Source: Orobanche coerulescens (lineage: Eukaryota > Streptophyta > Magnoliopsida > Lamiales > Orobanchaceae). From it: DNA of 64,000 nt. Position 1 is the first letter of the stretch, and the number at the start of each line of letters is the position of its first letter. Position numbers and translations under genes: made by a program. The notes below the pieces were generated by a model that did not search any database, had not been told where the DNA came from, and saw nothing but the letters and a program-made list of their open reading frames with translations. This document shows, in pieces, positions 10,705-20,965 of the stretch. Where the stretch lies: NCBI GenBank assembly GCA_033398695.1, contig CM065802.1:79098096-79162095 (forward strand), given 5' to 3'.

Positions 10705-11901
10705 CTACACTGCTGAATGTCCTGGGGCCTGAGATGACGCCAGAGTAGGTTTAGAGTCCCTTTGGCAAAAACGGGCCCTATGCCCAGCAATCCCACAGTT
10801 GTGGCACGTGACAGTCTGTTTCGGACACTTGGTGCTGAAATGACCCTGTTCTTCGCAGTTGAAACAGGTGATGGCCGAACTGGCCGCTCGTGACTGAGAT
10901 TCCGCGGGTCTAGACGCCATAGGAGGTCGCTCAGAAAAAGTATAGCCCGCACATGGTTTCTTGAAAGTGGCCTGACTGCCGTCAGACTGATTACGGTTCT
11001 TAGACTTCTTCCCAGCAGATGAAGGTTGTTGCTTAGCAATTTCCTTAGCAGTAAGCTCGTAAGTAATAGCTTTCTCGATGAATTCGGCCAGAGTGGTGCA
11101 ATTATGATTAAGAAACTGTAGCCGCATACGAGGTTTCAGCCTCTTGCTGAAATACTTGATCTTGTCCGCCTGAGAGTGAATGATAGATGAGGCGAACGGA
11201 AGAAGTTCCTGAAATTTTTCGGCGATGGCGAGAACATCATCGTCCGCTGAAAGGTCGGGGGTGAGTAATTCCGACAACTTAGCCTCCCTGAGTGGGGCTG
11301 GATAATACCTCTCCATCATTAGAGTTTTGAACTGATCCCAACTACATGATCCGTCGGTGGGATTCAACGATAACCACCATGAATGAGCACTCTTACCAAG
11401 ATAGTAGGCCACAACTGAAACTTTATGCCCTTTAGGGCAATCCACCATAGCAAATAACTTCTCGAAATGCTCAAGCCAATGAACAATATCCGCCGGTTCA
11501 GATGATCCCTCGAAGGTAGGTGGTCGCTGGTGAGAGATATCGCCAATGATACTGCTTACACCCCTCTCTTGCCTCTGAGGTGGCGGCGGAGGAGCCTGTT
11601 TATTTTGAGTAGTTGAGTTATGCATTGTCTCCATTAGTTGAGTCATTTGGGCCATCATGCCCTGCATAAAAGCGAGTGGGTCAACCCGAACACCTTCTGA
11701 CTGAGCTGTGTCCTGGGTAAGACTCCCCGATAGTGAATGATCATGTCCAGGTGAATGAGTGGCAGCGTCACTGCTCGATGAGTTAGCATTATTCCTGGCA
11801 TTCGCACGTGTATTTACACGAGCTCTCGGGTTTCGGCCTGCACCACGGCCTCTTCCCCCACGTCCTATGCCAGCTCTTTCCATACTGAAGTGTAAAGTCA
11901 T
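10705..11901 (-). CDS. Gag of E2
   Basis: This Gag is open throughout and three residues shorter than copy 1, because one Met-Ala-Gln-like repeat is missing in the Gln/Met-rich stretch (9 bp deletion). It has the same basic MERAG start (about 11883), capsid region and two zinc knuckles (CFNCEEQGHFSTKC, CHNCGIAGHRARFC). It ends at the same TAG that is in frame with the protease. Confidence 0.87.
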   Translation of the reverse strand: MTLHFSMERAGIGRGGRGRGAGRNPRARVNTRANARNNANSSSSDAATHSPGHDHSLSGSLTQDTAQSEGVRVDPLAFMQGMMAQMTQLMETMHNSTTQNKQAPPPPPQRQERGVSSIIGDISHQRPPTFEGSSEPADIVHWLEHFEKLFAMVDCPKGHKVSVVAYYLGKSAHSWWLSLNPTDGSCSWDQFKTLMMERYYPAPLREAKLSELLTPDLSADDDVLAIAEKFQELLPFASSIIHSQADKIKYFSKRLKPRMRLQFLNHNCTTLAEFIEKAITYELTAKEIAKQQPSSAGKKSKNRNQSDGSQATFKKPCAGYTFSERPPMASRPAESQSRAASSAITCFNCEEQGHFSTKCPKQTVTCHNCGIAGHRARFCQRDSKPTLASSQAPGHSAV

Positions 11902-12319
11902 ATGATAATTATATATCTCGCATGAATATCACATTATGAATACGTTATGAGATGATGAAAATGAGCATACGCGCTCAAACACAATGATTACATGAATGAT
12001 CAATTGAAATGACGTGATTATCTGATGAAATTCTTGAAATGAATATCTTGAACAAGTTAACAAGATTAATGACATGATCCTCGAGATCAACAACTGAACA
12101 GTGAAATGAACTGAGTGATTAATGAATTCACATGATCGACTTGATCACCAATGAAAATGATAGATGAGGAAATCTTACCGTTCTTTGGTTTGAGGGGCTC
12201 GGCTCTTGCACAGGTCACATGTGACGCGAAAGTCCAATGATACTAGTCTGATGAACGATGATTTCAAATGAGACATGACTCGAAAGGTAGTATTCAAAAC
12301 CACGCTCCGATACCAACTC
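11902..12319 (-). other. 5' leader and primer-binding site of E2
   Basis: Leader nearly identical to 4257-4674. The primer-binding site is at 12304-12315 (minus-strand TGGTATCGGAGC), four bases from the LTR start at 12320. It is the likely source of the duplicated fragment at 13539-13730. Confidence 0.78.
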
Positions 12320-13538
12320 TGTAACACCCCAAACTAGGCGGATATTACAGTGCCGTGGACCCCCGAATAGGACCCACCAGGCGAATGAAAATGAATGAAT
12401 TACACAGGGTAAATGTAGTACCGAACCACATTAAAACATTAATTACTCCGATGAGGAGTTTCATACAACACACCCAAGATAATACAGAATACATGTATAT
12501 TTTATATGGAGATAAAATATACAACACTGAGTAAAATGAGTATTCAAACGGAATGTCTGCAGCGGAATAAAATGAAGGAAGCATAAATGACTGAAAAGAC
12601 TGGGGCCCCCTACTAGTATCATTGGGACTCCTCGCCATCAATGTGCTCTCCCCGTGCTTTTGCCTTGCCATGACCTGAAAAACAATATCCCCCAACGGGG
12701 TCAGTTACACAGAACAACAATCCTCAAGAGTTGAATACACACAATCCTGTTGATAACATACGCAATCAAACATGCTATATGAATCAACTAAAAGTACGGC
12801 TCAAAGGAATGGCGCCACACTACGTCCGGGATGGAAATGTGTCCGTGCACAAGCCACCAACGATTATCGATCGAATACACGTGTGGTGTTGTACCTAATC
12901 AGTCTCACGAAGCAATCGACTCGTGTGCACAGTCCAATGTGAGGCCAACAACCAACACACGACTTAAATGTGCCCGACATGAAAATCCTACACATACCAA
13001 CCGGCACGCCAGTATGACCCGGAATGCCACGATATAACAAAAGTGACATCGAAAATAAATAATGAGTCACCAAGATGAAATGATGATGAAATGAATGACT
13101 GCTCAATGAAATGATTAGAACCGTCGTTCCTCGTGAATGAAGTAATGAAGTGACAATTACAAGTTTCAATACGGTTAGTACTTTATGAATGAATTATGAT
13201 TATGAATGAACAACAACGAAAGGAATGAATATCCTTTTAACTGAGTAAGAATTAACTTACACAACACCGATGAAGAATGTCCATCCACGAACAACATCCT
13301 AAATGAAATGTCGGTCGCTCGAACAACCTTGAATAACACAATTACCAATAATTCGATCAATACACGCATCAAACACGATTATAACCAACTCAAACGTCGA
13401 TACAATAATATCCAAACTCGTAGATGCACTCTAACGAATACGTTGAAAATATCCTTCCCGTTGGTTACAACCAAACCCAAATTATCGAAACCAACTTCAA
13501 ATGATTGATTCAAACCAGCAAAACAATATCAATGGCAT
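12320..13538 (-). repeat. Truncated LTR of E2
   Basis: Begins TGTAACACCCC like 4675 and matches that LTR with few differences for about 1.2 kb, then stops at AATGGCAT (13531-13538). The U3 part, the TATA box and the palindrome array are missing. A copy of the GACG-loop hairpin is at 13117-13130. Confidence 0.88.
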
Positions 13539-13730
13539 GATCTGATGAAATTCTTAAAATGAATATCTTGAACAAGTTAACAAGATTAATGACATAATCC
13601 TCAAGATCAACAACTGAACAGTGAAATGAACTGAGTGATTAATGAATTCACATGATCGACTTGATCACCAATGAAAATGATAGATGAGGAAATCTTACCG
13701 TTCTTTGGTCTAAGGGGATCGGCTCTTGCA
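13539..13730 (-). repeat. Displaced duplicate of the E1/E2 leader
   Basis: From about 13540 the sequence resumes as ATCTGATGAAATTCTT and follows the leader at about 12020-12206 (also 4377-4562) up to GGCTCTTGCA at 13730, then changes abruptly to unrelated sequence. In a normal element the leader lies on the other side of the LTR, so this marks a rearrangement with two junctions. Confidence 0.82.
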
Positions 13731-13993
13731 ATTTGTCTCGGCTTCTCTACATTGACCCAGCAGTCGAGGTGCCTCTGGATAAACTCGCTTGGCTCTTCGT
13801 CCAAGATCCTTACAGTGCTGAAGCCAGGGCTATTCACTCCATAATCCCTTATTCTGAGAATGCTCTAAAAAATATAAGGGCTAGGGATTCTCAGGAGGGG
13901 GAGCTGACATGGGATCCTCTAACTTCACAAGAGAACAATTTTGACGACTTGATAGCACGGGCCAAGGATGAAGATGGCGCCGGGATGGTATAG
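13731..13993 (+). pseudogene. Antisense ORF fragment in the Tat 3' region
   Basis: An open plus-strand frame enters from the rearrangement junction at 13731 and ends at a TAG at 13991-13993, giving 87 residues (core LLYIDPAVEVPLDKLAWLF). It is opposite in direction to the Tat pol. Extra ORFs in antisense between pol and the 3' LTR are known in the Tat lineage, so this is probably the C-terminus of one cut off by the junction. I do not recognise a domain. The following AT-rich stretch (13994-14100) could be its 3' UTR. Confidence 0.4.
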
Positions 13994-14465
13994 TCAAATT
14001 TTTGTTTTCTGTTTTGCATAAGAGTTGTAAAGCCAATTTGGCTAGAGCAATGTACTCTATCTGAATATTTTATGATACCTGAACCCGATCGTTTTTTCGG
14101 TCTTCATGCTTTCATACCTTATTCTATTTTTGGCTAGATTTTCAACCCGGTGTGGGTGTTCTTGCTGTATCTGTTTCTGTACTTCATCGGTTTATGCGAT
14201 CTATGCTTAAGTTTCATATCTTGTCAACCGATAATATACTTGTTCGAAGTTTAACCAATTGCGAACTGGTTTAACGTCAGGCCAAGCAGTTGATGTCGGC
14301 CTTTCTGAATATGTCTCGCAAGGAGATCCTGCTTTACATTGGGTAAAGCCGAGATATATATCTTGGTTCATTTATGTTCACTCTAGCCAGTACGAGCCAA
14401 GTGTATACGAGCTAGGGATCGTCTGTCTGTGGTCAGCGGGTTGCATGTTTGTTTTCTAAAACGTG

Positions 14466-14830
14466 ATGAACTAGTTGTTTAAACTAGGCGCAAATTGTCC
14501 GAGTTAGATGTCTTAATCTTAACTCAGCATGTTGAGTGTCTTGTACTCATTTTTGAATTTGAGCGATCTAGTTGTCAAGAACTAGGCTCAAATTGTCTGA
14601 GTTAGATGTCTTAATCTTAACTTGGTGTGTTGAGTGTCATGTACTCATTTTGAGTGAACTAGTTGTCATAACTAGGCTCAAATTTTCTGAGTTAGATGTC
14701 TTAATCTTAACTCGGCATATTGAGTGTCTTGTACTCATTTTTAAATTTGGGCGATCTAGTTGTCAGGAACTAGGCTCAAATTGTCAGAGTTAGATGTCTT
14801 AATCTTATCTTGGTATATTGGTGACCAAGC
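14466..14830. repeat. Tandem repeat of about 90-98 bp in the Tat 3' region
   Basis: ACTAGGC starts at 14483, 14581, 14671 and 14769, spacings of 98, 90 and 98 bp. It is followed each time by CAAATTGTCTGAGTTAGATG-like text, TCTTAATCTTA and a GTACTCATTTT box. A fifth, decayed unit begins near 14871. Tandem repeats in the 3' untranslated region are characteristic of Tat/Ogre elements. The rest of 13994-15070 holds no gene that I can see. Confidence 0.75.
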
Positions 14831-15070
14831 ATGTTATGTATGCTTTAGTATTTTATAGGAACTAGGCTTTCATCTGAATTTGCAGGAGTTTCCTTGCTTT
14901 AAATGTTTAAGTCAGGCGTTAGTGCTCCAGACTTATTTTCATGTTCAGACATTGTTATGTAATGTATAACCACGTACAAATTAAGTATTTGATAGAATGA
15001 TGAAAGGGATTTTGATAGATAAAAAGCGATTACATCAAAGGTGTAAACGAATAGCTCAACTTAAATTCTT

Positions 15071-16212
15071 CTATTGGTAATACTTTCTCAAGTGCTCTGA
15101 GTGCCATGGGTGTTTTAGCTCTTTCCCCTCGGGTGTCTTGAGCATGTAGGTCCCCTCCCGGATAGCGTGGGTTACAATGTAAGGGCCTTCCCAATTTGGA
15201 GAGAGCATGTTTTTCTGAGCTTTTCGGTGAGTATACTTAATTTTTCTTAGTACCCAATCACCCATTTCAAACACCCTCTTCTTCACCTTTTTGTCATGAT
15301 AGGCCTTGGTCCTTTATTTGTAGTTAATCATCCTTAGCTATGCAGCTAGTCTTTTCTCATCAAGCAAGTCCAAATCCAGGAGTCTGTTATATTCATTGAC
15401 TGATTCGTCATAGTTGGTTACCCTAAAGGTCGGGAGCGCCATCTCTACTGGAGCCATGGCTTCTGAACCGTACGTCAAGGCAAAGGGTGTTTCCCCAGTC
15501 GGCCCCTGAGTGGTTATGCGAACTGCCTATAGGGCAGGGGAAGGTCGTCCAGCCACTTCCCCTCACTCCCTTCTAGATTTTTTGTGAGGGCTGTCAAGAT
15601 TAGTTTGTTGGCTACTTCGGCTTGCCCATTTTCCCGAGGATGACTAACTGAGGATTTCTTGTGTTGAACCCCCAGTCTGTTAAGCTCTTCAGTGATGGCA
15701 TCCGAGAATTGAAGTCCATTATCCATTACAATCGTGTTAGGAACACCAAACCGACACCAGATGTAATCGTGTATGAAATTGATGGCGTTCTCCTCCGTGA
15801 TTTTTTCCAAGGCTCTAGCTTCAACCCACTTGGTGAAGTAATCTACGGCCACTATGACAAATTTATTGCTTCATTTAGCTAAGGGGAAGGGTTCGATAAT
15901 GTTGACTCCCCACATATCGAAGGGCCAAGTTGGTATGACGAGGCTTTGTTCAATAGCCAGGACCTTAGGTAGGTCAGAATACCTTTGACATTTATCGCAT
16001 TTTTTCATGTAGATCTGGGCATCTTCCCTCAAGTTAGGCTAATAATATCCGAGGGTTATGACCTTATCAGCTAAAGTACTGGCCCCCGAGTGTCCTCCAC
16101 AGACTCCATTATAGAACTCGGCCAGCAAGTTCTCCGCATACTTTGGAGGAACACATCTAAGTAGAGGCTTGGTGAAAGATCTTCTGTAAAGCACTCCATT
16201 CCACACGATGAA
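15071..16212 (-). pseudogene. Integrase of the Tat remnant
   Basis: The zinc-binding segment lies at about 15980-16130 (GVCGGHSGAST, then KKCDKCQRYS). The catalytic core is at 15514-15880 with Asp in VAVDYFTKW, Asp in IVMDNGLQF and Glu in ENGQAEVANK, so DDE is retained. After stops and a frameshift near 15300-15510 the C-terminal domain appears at 15071-15286 (GDWVLRK, NWEGPYIV, HLRKYYQ). There is no chromodomain, consistent with the Tat lineage. In-frame stops lie near 15514, 15880, 16040 and 16212. Confidence 0.82.
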
Positions 16213-16839
16213 CTACGCGGTCTTCTTTTTAATCATTTTGGCTGCCAACTCGTCTTCAGGTAGCTTTCCAACTCTAAGGTAGTCCCTGTATTCATCTATC
16301 CAGCTTCTCTCTTCGTGGTCTATGACCAAGATCTTTATCCTTTCAAATGCTGGCTGGTCGGCATAAATGACCAATGGATCAACGTTTTCAGCTGTAGCCA
16401 TTTTGGAAAGCAAATCAGACTCCTTGTTGTGATCTCGGCCTATTAGCCTTATCTCTCAGAACTCCAAGTCCTTGGTTATGTCAAGGACGAGGTCTTTATA
16501 CTTGGTCATCATGTGGATTTCAGTGTTGAACTCTCCTTAGACTTGCTTCACAACCAGCTTCGAATCACTGTAAGCAGCCAGCTTCATTGATCTGAGAAAC
16601 TTAGTCTTTTCAATCCCAAGGATAAGGGCCTCATACTCGGCCTGGTTGTTTGAAGATGGGAACTTGAATCGTACAAAGTCTTGAGTCACGTGCTCACTCT
16701 TAGGACTGACCAGGACAACTCCTGCCCCACTTCTTCCTTTTGTAGCAGACCCGTCAGCGTACAAAATCCAGCAGTCTCTTGGTAGGTTAGAGAAGGGTTT
16801 TGTATCTATGAGGGCCTTTCTTTTTCGAACAGTGGGCAC
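16213..16839 (-). pseudogene. Second (archaeal-type) RNase H of the Tat remnant
   Basis: The WILYADGSATKGRSGAGVVL start, NNQAEYEALILG centre and YSDSKLVVKQV segment give the D-E-D pattern of the additional RNase H found in Tat, Ogre and Retand elements, lying between the ordinary RNase H and the integrase. The frame continues to 16213 as a linker with two in-frame stops, near 16535 and 16458. This domain separates the remnant from all other elements in the window. Confidence 0.8.
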
Positions 16840-18345
16840 GTGTTCTCTTGCAAAAGAGGTCTCAACTAGAAAATCAGCAAGGGGTTGTGCAAGTAAAGTC
16901 TTACTCGGCTTATAAGTAATGTCAAACTCGGTTAGCTTAATAGACTAGTTGAGTAGTCGGCCCGAGCTGTCCATCTTGTGCAATATCTTTCTTGGGGGAG
17001 CATCTGTGTAAACCGTGATGGGATGAGCTGAGAAGTAGGCCCTAAGATTTCTCGCAGCAATAACCAAGGTGTAAGCTATCTTCTCGGCATTGAAATATCT
17101 TGATTCAATCTCTGATAATGCCTTGCTTACATAGTAGACTGGCTTATGAGCACTTTTATCCTCACGGACTAGGACTGCAGCAATGGCATGGTCTGTTGCC
17201 GCCACGAATACGAAAAGCATTTCTCCCACGATGGGTCTGCTGAGAAGCGGTGGTGAACCCAAATATTTATTCAACTCTTGAAACGAGGCCGAGCACTCGG
17301 GTGTCCATATGAAATCTTTTTTTCCTTTTAAGACCTTAGAAAAGGGGAGGGATTTCTCTGTAGCTTTGGCCACGAACCTTTCCAATGCTGCCACTCTTCC
17401 ATTAAGCCTTTGGACTTCTTTGATGCAGGTTAGCTCTCGCATGTCTATCAATGCCTTGATCTTCTCTAGGTTGGCCTCAATGCCCCTTTGAGAAACCATG
17501 AAACCTAAGAACTTGCCCACCGTGACCCCGAATACGCGTTTGCTGGGGTTAAGCTTCATGGCGTTCCCCTTCTGGTTATGAATGGTCTCTTCCAAGTCCG
17601 CAGTATGGCTTGCCCTCATAGTTTTTACAACCTTGTCATCTATGTAGGCCTCTATGTTCCTCCCAATCTGAGATTTGAAAACCTTGTTGACCATCATTTG
17701 GTAGGTTGCTCCTGCATTCTTAAGCCCGAACGACATCATCACATAATAGTAAATTCCACCAGCTGTCTGGAAGGCCATCTTCTCAATGTCTTCTTCAGCT
17801 ATTCTGACTTGATGGTAGACAGAGTATGCATCAAGGAAGCTAAGTGTCTGATGCCCGGAAATAGAGTCCACCAACTTGTCAATCCTTGGGAGGGGATAAC
17901 TATCCTTCGGGCAGGCCTTGTTGAGGTCTGTGAAGTCCACACACATTCTCCACTTACCATTATGCTATTTGACCATAACTACATTGGCCAACCCGACCAG
18001 GTAGGTTGCCTCTCTTATGATGCTTGCTTTGAGTAATTTCTCAATATCTTCCTGGATTGCCTTCTCTTTGTCTTTGGCAAAGATTCTTCTTGTCTGCTTG
18101 ACAGGTTTGAATAATTTGTCAACTTCCAGTTTATGTAGGGCTATGTCGTCTTTCGCCCCAATCATATCTTCCACTCTCCATGCGAATACGTCCAGGTTGT
18201 TTTTGAGAAGGGTAATTATTTCTTGCTTCTCTTTGGGAAGGAGTTGTCCTCCTATATTGACCTTCTGCTCGGGATAGTCGGAGTTAATGATGAACTCTTC
18301 CAGCCGATCGACGAGTTCCACCTCTGGCCCTTCCCTAAACTCCAA
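16840..18345 (-). pseudogene. Reverse transcriptase-RNase H of the Tat remnant
   Basis: RT motifs in order: LVGLANVVMVK, WRMCVDFTDLNKACPKD, PLPRIDKLVD, AYIDDKVVKT (catalytic YIDD), then the first RNase H (VFVAATDHAIAAVLVRED, ending FSAHPITVYTDAPPR). A stop at 17965-17967 splits the RT N-terminus and another at 16945-16947 ends RNase H. Both are in frame with the flanking segments. Upstream sits the usual Tat linker with LLKNNLDVFAWRVEDM. Confidence 0.85.
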
Positions 18346-18558
18346 GGTTTCAATAATGATTTTTTGGACACTTTCCTAGCTCTCTCCATCCAGGTTCAGA
18401 TTCTCCAGATCTAGTAGTTGGCCCACCTTGGTTTCTACTAAAGTCGTCTTCGTGGCGTCCGAACTCGGGGTGAGGGGAAAGGCCACATCTGGTTGAGGCG
18501 GGTTCTGGTCGCCAGGGGTGATGCTGGTCTCTTGCCCATCTCGGGGAATTTCAGCCAT
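18346..18558 (-). pseudogene. Gag stub fused to the pol linker (internal deletion)
   Basis: An ATG at 18556-18558 opens a frame (MAEIPRDGQETS...) that runs, across one TAG at 18376-18378, in the same frame into the RT linker at 18345. Complete Tat elements have a full Gag and protease here, several hundred codons. Their absence with frame kept suggests an internal deletion that joined the Gag N-terminus to the pre-RT linker. That the Met is the original Gag start is inference. Confidence 0.5.
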
Positions 18559-18613
18559 GATGCGTGGTTATTTGAAAGAAGTTCTTCGATGTTTCCCGAC
18601 AATGGAACCAAAC

Positions 18614-18841
18614 TGATGCTGCCAAAAACGTATCGGATCAGCCCTTATCCAAATGGTTTGGATAATTCCGGCGAGCGGACTTCCTGATTGGACCTACACA
18701 TAAGAAAATACGTGAACTGTGCCGGGGATTGACCGGTGAAGGCCCTCCGGTGTGAGAGTAAGTACGGTGAATATATGGTAGGAATAAGATTAATTGACTA
18801 TGTTGAGAGTCAAGAATTCTGTCTACCAGTGTAGGTGTAAG
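18614..18841 (-). repeat. Tat 5' LTR, part (continues at 27993)
   Basis: Just upstream of the Gag stub the minus strand reads TTTGGTTCCATTGTCGGGAA, which resembles the leader after the LTR in Tat-type elements (TTTGGCGCCGTTGTCGGGAA-like). That puts the LTR end near 18614. E3 inserted at 18841/18842. Across the insertion, at 28001-28012, the minus strand reads CTATATAAACG, a plausible TATA box, so the LTR resumes there. The far end is unclear. Confidence 0.5.
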
Positions 18842-19366
18842 TGTAATATCCGTGTTTTCTATTTTTAGCAATTTCTATTTTTGGTGTATGTTCGTTTCGG
18901 ACAACTCTCTTGTCAATGTTTTGGAATTCTGAATCTATTTTGTTCTTGGAGTTTCTCCGTTTGGATGATTTTCGACGATGTTTTTACGTATTTTCATCTT
19001 GAGTTATATTTTATCGCTTGTGTGTTCGATTCTCGTAAAACTCGTTCGATTTCGTCATTTTCCTATTTCCATGAGTTCTTATGGTTGATTGGAGCATGTT
19101 GTGAGTTTTGGATTGTTAATCCGACGTTGTATCGCGATTTTCGGACGTTTGGGCCGTTTCGTAATTTCCTATAAGTTTAGGGAATTTATTTCTTGTTCGA
19201 TTTTGGTTGTGTACCTCGGACCATTTTGAGTTATTGGATATTGTTTCTCGTTGCATGTAATTTTCCTAGACCGTTGGATCGGCATATCGTGTTTTGGTTT
19301 ATCGTCATTTTCCGTTTTGGTAGCGTCGTCTTGTGTCAGGAGGCTGTCTGGCCTGACCTGTGCAAA

Positions 19367-19573
19367 ACGGCGCAAGACCCGCGGCATTCTGTGCCGGGTC
19401 TGTGCGCCGTGTTGCCCAGTGGTGCCCGATACCTTGCGAAATGGCGCAAGACCCGTGGCATTTTGCGCCGTGTTGCATGCGCCGTGTCGCCAGGGTCGGC
19501 CATCGACCATGTCTGGCCCGAACACGGCGCCATTTGGGCCGTTTGTTGCGTCGTGTTCTGTCCAGTATATATT
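19367..19573 (+). promoter_or_regulatory. GC-rich TGCGCCGT array and TATA box in the E3 LTR
   Basis: Copies of TGCGCCGT or its complement ACGGCGCA, exact or near, are seen near 19367, 19388, 19401, 19441, 19461, 19476, 19520 and 19547. A longer unit GGCGCAAGACCCGYGGCATT occurs twice, near 19369 and 19443. The last copy ends 11 bp before the TATA box, the same arrangement as in the palindrome arrays of the other families but with a different motif. The 3' LTR has a matching stretch at about 26460-26667. Confidence 0.5.
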
Positions 19574-20284
19574 GGATAGACAGGGGTTTTAACCCCATTT
19601 TCACCACTCCTATCGGCTCTCCACTCCTTCATCACGGTTTTTGGGCGATTTCATCCGGATATTGAATTCTAGCATCTTATAGCTCGGAATTGGACACTCT
19701 AACACGATTCAATCACCCTCCTTCTGCCATTCCATCGTTGAATTGAGGTAATTGGACATTATACCTAATTTTAGGGTTCTTGGCTATTATTCAATTTTCT
19801 TTTCCTTTTTGCTTCTATTGATGATGAATATTAGTTGGGTAATCGTGGTGTTATGCTTTCCTAGAACTTTAGCGGATCAATTCCTAGTTTTCCCCTTCGT
19901 TGATCGAATTTGAACCTTATGCCTCCGTAGTGTTCGGCGTATTGTCCCTTCGAGTAGAACGCTGATTAATTCGTGATTTCTCATTGGAATTGTAGTTGAT
20001 TGAGTCTCTATTGTTGTTAGGATCGGATTTGTGAAGATTGTTCGGACCGAACCCTTTTCCTTCCACCGTTTTCTTCGCCTCGTGTTATCCAAGGCAAGTA
20101 CATGTATTACATTTCGTTATGTGTGTATGATTTTGATGCGAATGATGTAAATGGTATTATTGAACGAATGTGATTGTTGCTCTTCCACCTGGGGATGGCA
20201 TGTGGCCTCTGGGGGGCGATACTAATGGGTACGGCCACGGAAGTGGATTTGGGTGCATGTGTTGATGTTCTTCCACCTGGGGAC

Positions 20285-20367
20285 GGTTCGACGGGACCTC
20301 TGGGGGCCGATACTAATGGGTACTACTTCAGAAGTGGTTTCTCACCTGGGGACGGTTCGACGGGACC
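20285..20367 (+). promoter_or_regulatory. GACG-loop hairpins in the E3 LTR (two copies)
   Basis: GGTTC-GACG-GGACC occurs at 20285-20298 and 20354-20367. The flanks (TCACCTGGGGACGG upstream) align with the E6 hairpin context. The stem pairs in RNA through one U-G pair. In the 3' LTR the single equivalent (27378-27391) is GGTTC-GATG-GGATC. Confidence 0.5.
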
Positions 20368-20965
20368 TCTGGGGACCGATACTAATGGGTACGATCGCGA
20401 GTTACCAAGTGTGTATGGTTTTGGTGCGGAAACTTGAGGATCTCTATTTTTAAATGTAAATGTGATATTCCGGAATATTGATTTCAAATGTTTTTCCTAA
20501 ATGGTTTGTTTGCGTTGTATCTCGTATGTATATAATGTTGTGTAATTGTGTACTTGCACTAGCTATTCGAATGCTAACCCCTTAAATGGGGGAAATGCGT
20601 CTTATGCATTTAGTCTTGCATCGGGTGAGGAGCTGGCACGGGATGCGCATGCAAAGGATGGACTGGCATGATGATGTGGCTCGAGTCTGCATTTTTATGT
20701 TTTGTCATTGCATTTGTCGAGTACTGGAGTTAGACTGTTTATTTTTAAACATGGTTTAAGTCCCCTGCGTGGGCAATGAATTGGTATTTAACTTATGTTT
20801 CATGTACTCCGTTAAAATGTTTTGGCTGAGGCCATGGCCTTATTTACTATTGAGTGCATCATTTGGGATATCATTGTGGTTTACGTGTCTTGAGTTAGCC
20901 TGGTAGACCTCACAGGGGTTCTACAACGTGTAATGTCCCATTTGTGAATTGGGGTGTTACATTTA

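Larger units (their letters stand above)
1..13538 (-). mobile_element. Tandem Tekay-type Ty3/gypsy array (E1/E2) sharing one LTR
   Basis: Two internal regions (1-4674 and 7132-12319) lie head to tail on the minus strand and are nearly identical base for base. A single LTR at 4675-7131 is the 5' LTR of the first and the 3' LTR of the second, because the primer-binding site abuts 4675 and the polypurine tract abuts 7131. A second, truncated LTR runs 12320-13538. Coding order on the minus strand is gag, protease, RT-RNase H, integrase, chromodomain, which is the chromovirus plan. The first copy leaves the window at its 3' side. Both copies share two in-frame stops, so the parent was already defective or the stops have a function. 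Copy-specific stops and a 9 bp gag indel show later divergence. Confidence 0.9.
13731..18841 (-). mobile_element. Tat-lineage Ty3/gypsy remnant, 3' LTR lost
   Basis: Minus-strand pol with RT (YIDD), RNase H, a second RNase H of the type found in Tat/Ogre/Retand elements (DGSATKGRSGAGVVL), then a non-chromodomain integrase. The remainder has 3' tandem repeats and a plus-strand ORF. The 3' LTR is missing at 13731. Gag and protease are almost wholly deleted. E3 (18842-27987) interrupts the 5' LTR, which resumes at 27993. Confidence 0.82.
18842..20961 (+). repeat. 5' LTR of E3
   Basis: Runs from TGTAATATCC to GGGTGTTACA. A GC-rich array (19367-19554) precedes a TATATATT box (19566-19573). The transcribed part has up to three tandem copies of a module with CACCTGGGGACGG and GCCGATACTAATGGGTAC (about 20190-20400), two of them with the GACG-loop hairpin. 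The 3' LTR has one module fewer, accounting for most of the 71 bp length difference. Small ORFs here are compositional. Confidence 0.9.

Noticed and set aside
19169..19665. Overlapping ORFs of about 100-130 codons on both strands in the E3 LTR
   Set aside because: They sit over the GC-rich promoter array, overlap each other, and are broken in the 3' LTR copy.
20174..20453. Plus-strand ORFs with a repeated PPGDGSTGPLG-type peptide
   Set aside because: They are a by-product of the tandem hairpin module in the LTR; the 3' LTR has fewer modules and shifts the frame.
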